Positions 1-4,856 of a stretch of 7,185 nt of DNA are shown here, piece after piece. Made by a program: the position numbers and the translations under genes. The notes beneath the pieces are model-generated. The model worked only from the letters and a program-made list of their open reading frames with translations. It was not told the origin of the DNA and ran no database searches. Each line of letters opens with the position of its first letter. The stretch's first letter is position 1. The stretch comes from Bacteroidales bacterium (lineage in GTDB: Bacteria > Bacteroidota > Bacteroidia > Bacteroidales > UBA12077): assembly GCA_030643125.1 (NCBI GenBank), contig DAOWML010000116.1, forward strand, positions 1-7,185. Direction: 5' to 3'.

Positions 1-792
1 AGGAGTTTCTTCTGTTTTTCTAGCACTGGTTTTTTTAGCATCAACAATTGGCTCTTTAGTTCCTTTTTTACTCTCTTTTGCAGAACCTTCTTTTTCCTTC
101 TCCATTTTTCTTTCTTCTAATCCTTCCTTAATCGCATCAGTAACTTTATCTAAGATTAATGAAATTGATTTTGAAGCATCATCGTTTGCAGGGATAGGAA
201 AATCAATCGGAATTGGATCCGAGTTTGTATCAACAATTGCAAAAAGAGGAATATTAAGTCTTTTTGCTTCTCTTACTGCAATATGTTCTTTTGAAACATC
301 AACAATAAACATTGCAGCAGGAAGTCTTGTCATATCCGAAATACTGCCTAACATTTTTTCAAGTTTAGCTCTTTGACGGGTAATTTGCAATTTTTCCCTT
401 TTTGCAAGATTATTTAAAGTACCATCTATTTTCATTTTGTCGATGGAAGACATTTTCTTAATAGCTCTACGAATGGTTGGAAAGTTTGTTAACATACCGC
501 CGGGCCAACGTTCTGTTACGTAAGGCATTTGAGTACTTTGAACTTTCTCTGAAACTATATCTTTAGCTTGTTTTTTTGTAGCAACAAATAAAATTTTTCG
601 ACCTGATTTAGCAATTTGTTTTAAAGCATTACATGCTTCGTTTAATTTTGCTTCAGTTTTTTGTAAATCAATAATGTGAATTCCGTTACGCTCCATGAAG
701 ATATAAGGAGCCATTGAAGGATTCCATTTTCTTTTCAAGTGTCCGAAATGAACACCTGCTTCTAATAATTCATTAAAATTTGTTCTTGACAT
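1..792 (-). CDS. rpsB: 30S ribosomal protein S2 (uS2), 3' end beyond the window
   Basis: Ribosomal protein S2 is a small-subunit protein that assembles late, sits between head and body on the solvent side, and helps recruit S1. Reading back from ATG at 790-792, 264 codons stay open to the left edge, so the C-terminus lies outside. Visible S2 features are LLEAGVHFGH at residues 9-18, ERWPGGMLTN at 94-103, and the second S2 signature around VDVSKEHIAVREAKRLNIPL (164-183) followed by DTNSDP. The core ends near residue 228; what follows is a charged Lys/Glu-rich tail (EKEKEGSAKESKKGTKE) of the sort that varies between lineages. The start is fixed by the conserved S-R-T-N-F-N-E-L-L opening. There is no Shine-Dalgarno, only an A-rich stretch. 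It is third in the operon after rplM and rpsI; tsf would be expected next (inference). A 116-base leader with a strong hairpin precedes it. Confidence 0.97.
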   Translation of the reverse strand, partial: MSRTNFNELLEAGVHFGHLKRKWNPSMAPYIFMERNGIHIIDLQKTEAKLNEACNALKQIAKSGRKILFVATKKQAKDIVSEKVQSTQMPYVTERWPGGMLTNFPTIRRAIKKMSSIDKMKIDGTLNNLAKREKLQITRQRAKLEKMLGSISDMTRLPAAMFIVDVSKEHIAVREAKRLNIPLFAIVDTNSDPIPIDFPIPANDDASKSISLILDKVTDAIKEGLEERKMEKEKEGSAKESKKGTKEPIVDAKKTSARKTEETP

Positions 793-908
793 TTGTTTGT
801 TTTTTTAACGTTTACATTCTTTTTAATCAGTCAATTGCTGAGTAGCTCCTTGCAGGACGTCTCAACAATTTAGATACTAAACGGAATATTATCCAACAGA
901 ATATTATT
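793..908 (-). promoter_or_regulatory. rpsI-rpsB intercistronic leader, candidate S2 control region
   Basis: This 116-base gap is long for an operon whose other gap is only 6 bases. Read on the minus strand it contains, in order, most of a 15-bp tandem repeat just after the rpsI stop (880-909), a small hairpin TTTAG-TAT-CTAAA (869-881), the main hairpin (833-870), and an A-rich unstructured run into the rpsB ATG. No TAnnTTTG promoter was seen inside it. Such a layout fits a ribosomal-protein leader that folds in the mRNA and is bound by the encoded protein. Autogenous control of rpsB-tsf by S2 is established in Escherichia coli; that this element does the same here is inference. Confidence 0.5.
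833..870 (-). ncRNA. Leader hairpin upstream of rpsB
   Basis: On the minus-strand transcript a 10-bp outer stem pairs AAUUGUUGAG (870-861) with CUCAGCAAUU (842-833), with one G-U wobble. An asymmetric internal loop follows (ACG against GCUA), then an inner stem UCCU/AGGA closed by a GCA loop (857-847). The stem is followed by mixed sequence rather than a U-run, so it does not look like an intrinsic terminator. It starts 40 bases upstream of the rpsB ATG. Stem plus asymmetric internal loop is typical of ribosomal-protein binding leaders; the identity of the ligand is inferred from position only. Confidence 0.55.
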
Positions 909-909
909 C
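880..909 (-). repeat. 15-bp tandem repeat, two copies, after rpsI
   Basis: On the plus strand AACGGAATATTATCC (880-894) is followed directly by AACAGAATATTATTC (895-909), matching at 13 of 15 positions. The second copy reaches the first base of the rpsI stop codon. Each unit contains a short self-complementary core (GAATA-A-TATTC in the copy next to rpsI). It may be a simple duplication, or part of the folded rpsB leader. Confidence 0.6.
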
Positions 910-1295
910 TATCTTTTACTAAATTGAAACTTCTTGCGCGCTTTTGGTTGACCGGGTTTTTTACGTTCCACAACTCTTGAATCCCTTGTTAAGAATCCAG
1001 CTTTTTTCAAAGCATCTCTGTGTTCGGGATTTACTTCGAGTAATGCTCTTGAAATTCCTAATCGAACAGCTTCAGCTTGCCCTTTTACTCCACCACCAAA
1101 AATGTTAATTTTAATGTCGTATTTTCCAGCAACTTCAACTAATTCCAATGGTTGATTTACAACATATTGAAGTGGTTTGGTAGGAAAGAAATCTTCCAAT
1201 TCACGCTTGTTAATTGTGATTTTCCCTTTTCCTTCACTTAAATAAACCCGTGCAACAGCAGCTTTTCTTCTTCCTAAAGTATTTATTACTTCCAT
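909..1295 (-). CDS. rpsI: 30S ribosomal protein S9 (uS9)
   Basis: S9 is a small-subunit head protein whose C-terminal tail reaches the P site and touches the anticodon stem-loop of the P-site tRNA. The 128-residue product is full length for the family. It opens with MEVINTLGRRKAAVARVYL (the GRRK(A/T)AVARV block), carries FGGGVKGQAEAVRLGISRAL at about 66-85, which is the S9 signature region, then LTRDSRVVERKKPGQPKARK and the invariant terminal SKR (126-128). The ATG start is fixed by the conserved N-terminus; there is no recognisable Shine-Dalgarno. It follows rplM with a 6-base gap, the usual L13-S9 pairing, and is surely co-transcribed with it. Nothing in it is unusual. Confidence 0.98.
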   Translation of the reverse strand: MEVINTLGRRKAAVARVYLSEGKGKITINKRELEDFFPTKPLQYVVNQPLELVEVAGKYDIKINIFGGGVKGQAEAVRLGISRALLEVNPEHRDALKKAGFLTRDSRVVERKKPGQPKARKKFQFSKR

Positions 1296-1301
1296 ACTAA
1301 A

Positions 1302-1757
1302 TTATTTAATTGAATTTAAATCTACGTTTTTTGGTTTTTGTGCTTCTTGAGCATGCTCGCTGCCTTCATAAACATAAAGGTTTCTAAATAAATCTCTGCC
1401 GAGGCGATTCTTTGGCAACATTCCTTTGATAGCTTTTTCAACTACTGCAATAGGTTTTTTTGCCAATAATGCTTCAGGTGTAATAAATTTTTGTCCACCT
1501 GGATAACCGGAATGACTTACGTATTGTTTTTCAGTCATTTTTTTTCCAGTCAATTTAATTTGGCTAGCATTTATTACGATTACATTATCCCCACAATCAA
1601 CATGTGGAGTAAAAGAAGGTTTGTTTTTACCTCTTAAAATTTTCGCAACTTTTGAAGCTAGTCGGCCTAATACCTCGTCTTTCGCATCAACCAGAATCCA
1701 TTCTTTTTGAACGGTTGCTTTGTTGGCTGATACTGTTTTGTAACTTAATGTATCCAC
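1302..1757 (-). CDS. rplM: 50S ribosomal protein L13 (uL13)
   Basis: L13 is an early-assembling large-subunit protein that binds 23S rRNA. The 151-residue product is full length. It has the N-terminus seen in Bacteroidota (MDTLSYKTVSANKATVQKEW), the core VDAKDEVLGRLASKVAKILRG (about 24-44), PHVDCGDNVIVINA (51-64), GYPGG (84-88), and the L13 signature region around KGMLPKNRLGRDLFRNLYVY (111-130). The start codon is GTG (1755-1757 on the complement). It is supported by AGGAG 7 bases upstream and by the conserved first residues; no ATG could give this N-terminus. It is the first gene of the rplM-rpsI-rpsB operon, read from the promoter at 1823-1851. Confidence 0.98.
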   Translation of the reverse strand: MDTLSYKTVSANKATVQKEWILVDAKDEVLGRLASKVAKILRGKNKPSFTPHVDCGDNVIVINASQIKLTGKKMTEKQYVSHSGYPGGQKFITPEALLAKKPIAVVEKAIKGMLPKNRLGRDLFRNLYVYEGSEHAQEAQKPKNVDLNSIK

Positions 1758-1764
1758 TTTTTGA

Positions 1765-1769
1765 CTCCT
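1765..1769 (-). promoter_or_regulatory. Shine-Dalgarno of rplM (decides GTG start)
   Basis: The minus strand reads AGGAG, then 7 bases, then GTG. The other genes here have A-rich upstream regions without such a site, as is common in Bacteroidota. A strong site combined with a weak start codon suggests that initiation at rplM is set differently from its neighbours. The functional reading is inference; the site itself is plain. Confidence 0.75.
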
Positions 1770-1802
1770 AACATTTTAATTAATACCTAAATACATTACT
1801 TT

Positions 1803-1820
1803 ATCCTGTATTTTACGGAT
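1803..1820 (-). promoter_or_regulatory. Short hairpin at the start of the rplM leader
   Basis: The minus strand reads ATCC-GTA-AAA-TAC-A-GGAT, a 7-bp stem with one bulged A and a three-base loop. From the promoter position, transcription should begin at about 1819-1820, so this hairpin would sit at the very 5' end of the mRNA, where it could protect the transcript or take part in control. It is short and may be accidental. Confidence 0.3.
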
Positions 1821-1822
1821 TG

Positions 1823-1851
1823 CAAAAATACAATTATTTTTTATAAATCAA
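1823..1851 (-). promoter_or_regulatory. Main promoter of the rplM-rpsI-rpsB operon
   Basis: On the minus strand TTG (1851-1849), 18 bases, then TATTTTTG (1830-1823) matches the Bacteroidota primary sigma consensus of a -33 TTG and a -7 TAnnTTTG box. The start of transcription would be near 1819-1820, giving a leader of about 60 bases before the rplM GTG. The spacer is almost purely A/T. This is the best promoter in the window. Confidence 0.8.
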
Positions 1852-1856
1852 GAAAT

Positions 1857-1881
1857 TTATTAACAAATTATCTGTTAATAA
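1857..1881. promoter_or_regulatory. Perfect 9-7-9 palindrome upstream of the rplM promoter
   Basis: TTATTAACA (1857-1865) and TGTTAATAA (1873-1881) are exact reverse complements separated by AATTATC. It lies 5 bases upstream of the -33 TTG, the position of an activator site or operator. It is AT-rich and lacks a following T-run, so it is unlikely to be a terminator. Which protein would bind it is unknown. Confidence 0.45.
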
Positions 1882-1913
1882 CCTGACTTACAAATAATGA
1901 CTTTTGGGAACTC

Positions 1914-2087
1914 TAAATAGTGTCTGTCCATAAAGTCAAGTGTTTGTTTTAGAAAGTTCGAGTTCGAGGCTTGCAAAGCCTGAAAAATGGGAGTTTACTT
2001 TTGTAAATGACCATTTTGAAGACAAGCCTGTCTGCCGAACAGGCAGGCGTAACGAAGAAGTCGGACTTTATAGACAAACACTAAATA
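1914..2087. mobile_element. MITE-like element with TIRs and 6-bp target duplication
   Basis: A 162-bp non-coding element (1920-2081) begins GTGTCTGTCCATAAAGTC (1920-1937). It ends with the reverse complement of GTGTTTGTCTATAAAGTC (2064-2081), so the terminal repeats match at 16 of 18 positions. TAAATA stands directly on both sides (1914-1919 and 2082-2087), consistent with a target-site duplication. Inside are three hairpins in series: GGCTT-GCA-AAGCC (1968-1980); a longer one with AAAATGG/CCATTTT and TTTAC/GTAAA arms (1984-2017); and a GC-rich palindrome (2026-2048). It has no transposase, so it would depend on one encoded elsewhere. It sits between the divergent ribosomal and ligase promoters. 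Confidence 0.75.
2026..2048. repeat. GC-rich palindrome in the MITE (REP-like copy 1)
   Basis: Arms CCTGTCTG and CAGGCAGG flank the loop CCGAA (2027-2047). One further G-C pair closes the stem, giving nine pairs with one G-U. It stands out in an AT-rich spacer. The same design recurs inside the ligase gene at 2421-2441 with one base pair changed on both sides of the stem. Confidence 0.75.
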
Positions 2088-2104
2088 ATCGTAAAAACGA
2101 GCCG

Positions 2105-2112
2105 CAAATATA
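2105..2112 (-). promoter_or_regulatory. Possible distal minus-strand promoter box
   Basis: The minus strand reads TATATTTG followed by CGGC, a match to the TAnnTTTG -7 consensus. No TTG stands at the matching -33 distance, so support is partial. If used, it would read through the MITE toward rplM; the element would then have inserted into the leader of a second ribosomal promoter. Confidence 0.3.
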
Positions 2113-2202
2113 GTATAAATTTTATCTTGAAAAGACTAATAAACAGTTTTTTCAATTCAGTTTGCAAATAATTTTTCAAATTGAATTACATTTTTAAATC
2201 TC

Positions 2203-2223
2203 AACTATCTTTAACTATCTTTG
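2203..2223 (+). promoter_or_regulatory. Promoter of the ligase operon on a 10-bp tandem repeat
   Basis: AACTATCTTT occurs twice back to back (2203-2212, 2213-2222). The second copy, with the next G, makes TATCTTTG (2216-2223), a full TAnnTTTG -7 box; the first makes the near-match TATCTTTA (2206-2213). A TTG at 2181-2183 lies 22 bases before the first box. Transcription would start near 2228-2230, leaving a leader of about 15 bases before the ATG at 2245. Confidence 0.45.
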
Positions 2224-2244
2224 GAGATAAGATTTATATAAAAT

Positions 2245-3870
2245 ATGAGAATATTCAATATCACATTTAATCATTTTAAACTTTACTATTTCGGACTCAT
2301 TCTTACTGCAATTTGTTTACCTGTTTCAAAGTTTGCATTAAGTGTCTCAATGATTTTTTTAATATCAAACTGGATTCTTGAATGGGATTTTAAAAGAAAA
2401 TGGAAGGAGATAAAAGCAAACCCGTCTGCCGAACGGGCAGGTAAATCAATTTTGATTTTCACAGGAATTTTTTTAATTCATCTTTTATGGCTTATAAATA
2501 CAAGCAACTTTAAATATGCTTTTCATGATTTAGGGAATAAGGCTATTTTATTATTATTTCCAATAATTATTGGTACTTCTCAAAAATTGTCGATTCAACA
2601 AATTAAAAGAATATTGATTTGGTTTTCACTGGCGCTTGTTGTTTCTACTATTATTAGTACATTAATTTTAGTTGAGGAAATTGATTATCCGATCCAAAAT
2701 ATTAGAAATATTTCGCCATTCATGTCGCATATTCGACTAAGCTTATTAATTAATATAAGTATATTTTCTTTAGGATATATTTTATTCTCCAAAAGGATTA
2801 AAAACACTAAATTCGAGCTTGTTACATATTTTATTTTTATTGTTTGGCTAATAATATTTTTGTATTTATTAAAATCATTTACAGGAATTAGTATTTTCTT
2901 TATTACCCTGTTTCTGGTTTTGGGTTTTGTGTCATTTAAAATTCAGGATATTATCCCCAAATTATTTCTTCAGGTATCATTAATTACAATTTTTTTATTG
3001 ATAGCTTCATTTTTAACTCATTCGGTTTCTAAATTCTATTCAAAAGAAAATGTCGATTTCGATAATTTGGAAAATTATACCCAATCTGGTAATTTATATG
3101 AACATTACAAAGAAAAAGGTCAGCTTGAAAACGGGAATTATGTTTGGATTTATGTTTGTCAAAATGAGCTCGAAAATGAATGGAGCAAGATAAGTTCTAT
3201 ATCTTACAAAGGAAAAGATCAAAGAGGGCAGGAAATTAAATATACGCTAATAAGGTATTTAACATCAAAAGATTACAAAAAGGATTCTGTTGGTGTCTCA
3301 AAATTATCGTCACATGATATAAGAAACATAGAAAGCGGGATGGCCAATTATATATATGAAAATAAGTATGCCATATATCCGAAAATTTATGAAGCTATAT
3401 GGCAGATTGATGTGTACAGGAAAGGATTCAACCCGGCAGGGAACTCAATAACTCAAAGGGTTGAGTTTGTTAAAACAGCACTTTATATTATTAAAGACAA
3501 TTTTTGGTTTGGTGTTGGAACCGGCGATGTTCAGGATTCCTTTGACAGACAATATGAATTGAACAATAATCAACTACCAAAGCGAAATTGGTTAAGAGCA
3601 CATAATCAATACATTACCTTTTTACTGACTTTCGGTTTTATAGGATTTATATTATTGTTTTTTTCAATGTTGTATCCCGTATTTAAACATAAGGGGTTTT
3701 ATAATTATTTGTTTATGGTGTTTTTTATAATTGCCTTATTATCATTTATTAACGAAGATACTCTTGAAACACAAATTGGTATAACATTTTTTTCTTATTT
3801 TTACTCGCTTTTTTTGTTTGGAAGCAAAATGAATTTAAAAAACGAAGAGGATTATGTGCAAGAATCATGA
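2245..3870 (+). CDS. O-antigen ligase / polymerase family membrane protein (Wzy_C/WaaL type)
   Basis: This is a 541-residue inner-membrane protein of the superfamily that transfers or polymerises undecaprenyl-linked glycans. About eight hydrophobic segments fall at residues 14-40, 68-85, 98-111, 122-143, 164-182, 190-210, 212-231 and 240-258. A soluble region of nearly 200 residues follows (260-450), then three more segments (455-478, 487-503, 511-527). The family marks are an Arg before a helix (SITQRVEFVKTAL, R405), FWFGVGTGD (420-428) and RAHNQYITFLLTFGFIG (451-467). His453 corresponds to the loop histidine important in WaaL enzymes (family knowledge). Whether it acts as ligase or polymerase cannot be told. 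Residues 60-66 (PSAERAG) come from an inserted palindromic repeat. No glycan-cluster genes are seen nearby. Its last 17 bases overlap guaD, so they are probably co-transcribed. Confidence 0.85.
   Translation: MRIFNITFNHFKLYYFGLILTAICLPVSKFALSVSMIFLISNWILEWDFKRKWKEIKANPSAERAGKSILIFTGIFLIHLLWLINTSNFKYAFHDLGNKAILLLFPIIIGTSQKLSIQQIKRILIWFSLALVVSTIISTLILVEEIDYPIQNIRNISPFMSHIRLSLLINISIFSLGYILFSKRIKNTKFELVTYFIFIVWLIIFLYLLKSFTGISIFFITLFLVLGFVSFKIQDIIPKLFLQVSLITIFLLIASFLTHSVSKFYSKENVDFDNLENYTQSGNLYEHYKEKGQLENGNYVWIYVCQNELENEWSKISSISYKGKDQRGQEIKYTLIRYLTSKDYKKDSVGVSKLSSHDIRNIESGMANYIYENKYAIYPKIYEAIWQIDVYRKGFNPAGNSITQRVEFVKTALYIIKDNFWFGVGTGDVQDSFDRQYELNNNQLPKRNWLRAHNQYITFLLTFGFIGFILLFFSMLYPVFKHKGFYNYLFMVFFIIALLSFINEDTLETQIGITFFSYFYSLFLFGSKMNLKNEEDYVQES
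2421..2441. repeat. REP-like palindrome inside the ligase gene (copy 2)
   Basis: Arms CCCGTCTG and CGGGCAGG flank the loop CCGAA, the same loop and layout as the MITE copy at 2027-2047. The third stem base is C instead of T and its partner G instead of A, so pairing is kept. It is read as codons 59-66 and adds PSAERAG to the cytoplasmic loop between hydrophobic segments 1 and 2 without breaking the frame. This resembles in-frame palindromic repeats known in Rickettsia (established there; inference here). Confidence 0.7.
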
Positions 3871-4327
3871 AGAATTTATGCGTGAGGCTATTGAGCTTTC
3901 AATAAAAAATATTGATACAAATGGAGGGCCTTTTGGAGCTGTTATTGTTAAAGACGGTGAAATTATTGCAAGAGGCATAAACAAGGTAACGTCAAATAAT
4001 GATCCTACCGCTCATGCTGAAGTTAATGCGATTCGCGAAGCAGCAGCAAAACTTGGAACTTTTGACCTAAAAGGATGTGAGATATATTCTTCATGTGAAC
4101 CATGCCCGATGTGCCTGGGTGCTATTTACTGGGCTCGTTTAGATAAACTTTATTATGCAAATACTAAGCAGGATGCAAAGGAGATTGATTTTGATGATTC
4201 TTTTATTTATGAAGAACTTGAGTTATCTGTAGAAAAACGAAAAATACCTACCATGCAAATTCTTAGGAATGAAGCTATTATTGCTTTCAATAAATGGAGA
4301 AATAAAGCCGACAAATTGGAATATTAA
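3854..4327 (+). CDS. guaD: Guanine deaminase (cytidine-deaminase fold)
   Basis: It hydrolyses guanine to xanthine and ammonia, a step of purine salvage and breakdown in the cytoplasm. The 157-residue product matches the small zinc-dependent GuaD of Bacillus subtilis in length and motifs, not the large amidohydrolase type. Visible are GGPFGAVIVKDG (24-35), HAEVNAIR (54-61: zinc ligand His54, proton-shuttle Glu56), and PCPMCLGAIYWAR (83-95: zinc ligands Cys84 and Cys87). DDSFIY follows, with Asp115 matching the catalytic Asp of GuaD. The chain ends in KLEY, whose terminal Tyr157 matches the C-terminal tyrosine that closes the partner active site in the swapped dimer. The ATG at 3854 overlaps the ligase end by 17 bases, and the N-terminal length agrees with B. 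subtilis GuaD. Its stop overlaps the next start (TAATG). TadA was considered and is less likely. Confidence 0.92.
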   Translation: MCKNHEEFMREAIELSIKNIDTNGGPFGAVIVKDGEIIARGINKVTSNNDPTAHAEVNAIREAAAKLGTFDLKGCEIYSSCEPCPMCLGAIYWARLDKLYYANTKQDAKEIDFDDSFIYEELELSVEKRKIPTMQILRNEAIIAFNKWRNKADKLEY

Positions 4328-4845
4328 TGAGTAGACTTCAGAAAAACTTTTTTATAAGGGATGTTTTAGAAGTTGCCCCTGATTTGTTAGGGAAATACCT
4401 TGTAAGAAAGTTTGAAGACAACCGAATCGAAAAATATTTAATTACTGAAGTTGAAGCATACAGAGGAGAAAAAGATCTAGCCTGCCATGCCAGTAAAGGC
4501 AGAACACCCAGAACTGAAATAATGTACCATGAAGGCGGGCATATTTATGTCTATCTGGTTTATGGTATGTATTGGATGTTAAATTTTGTAACTGCGGAAA
4601 AAGATACTCCACAAGCGGTTTTAATTCGCGGTATAAAAGGATTTGATGGCCCGGGAAAACTTACTAAAAACTTATTTATTGATAAATCATTTTATGGCGA
4701 AGATTTAAATACAAGCAATCGTTTATGGATTGAAAATGGATTAAAATCTTCAGATATAGAATTTAAAACAACGCCACGTATTGGTATTGATTATGCAGGG
4801 AAAATCTACAAGAATAAGCTTTGGAGATTTATGTTGAATTTTTAA
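4327..4845 (+). CDS. 3-methyladenine DNA glycosylase, AAG/MPG type
   Basis: This is a base-excision repair enzyme that removes alkylated and deaminated purines (3-methyladenine, hypoxanthine, ethenoadenine) by flipping the base out. The 172-residue product covers the whole compact fold; it is a little shorter than many relatives (about 190-200) but keeps both ends. Motifs: LLGKYLVR (20-27) and TEVEAYRGEKDLACHAS (40-56), in which Glu43, Tyr45 and His54 correspond to human AAG Glu125 (water activation), Tyr127 and His136. Next come GHIYVYLVYGMYWMLN (71-86), where Tyr76 matches the intercalating Tyr159 region and Asn86 matches Asn169, then AVLIRG (97-102), DGPGKLT (107-113), and the terminal PRIGIDYAG..WRF block. 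Start ATG shares one base with the guaD stop, pointing to translational coupling. It converges with the gene at 4857 with 11 bases between. Confidence 0.93.
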   Translation: MSRLQKNFFIRDVLEVAPDLLGKYLVRKFEDNRIEKYLITEVEAYRGEKDLACHASKGRTPRTEIMYHEGGHIYVYLVYGMYWMLNFVTAEKDTPQAVLIRGIKGFDGPGKLTKNLFIDKSFYGEDLNTSNRLWIENGLKSSDIEFKTTPRIGIDYAGKIYKNKLWRFMLNF

Positions 4846-4856
4846 TCAGCCTTGAA

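Noticed and set aside
1808..1831. GTATTTT / AAAATAC inverted repeat over the rplM -7 box
   Set aside because: One arm is largely the -7 box itself and only A/T-rich bases pair; the RNA would not include that arm, so it is probably incidental.
1996..2003. TACTTTTG inside the MITE as an outward plus-strand promoter
   Set aside because: It sits inside a hairpin whose symmetry already explains the sequence, and no TTG is at -33 distance.
1914..2087. CRISPR array or structured RNA gene as an explanation of the repeats in the divergent spacer
   Set aside because: There are no regularly spaced direct repeats; the paired inverted ends and the TAAATA duplication point to a transposable element.
3854..4327. 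tRNA adenosine deaminase (TadA) as identity for the deaminase
   Set aside because: The HAE and PCxxC motifs are shared, but DDSFIY, the Asp115 position and the terminal KLEY tyrosine follow the GuaD pattern.
4846..4856. Bidirectional terminator between the convergent glycosylase and barrel genes
   Set aside because: The gap is only 11 bases and neither it nor the flanking coding ends show a GC-rich stem with a T-run.
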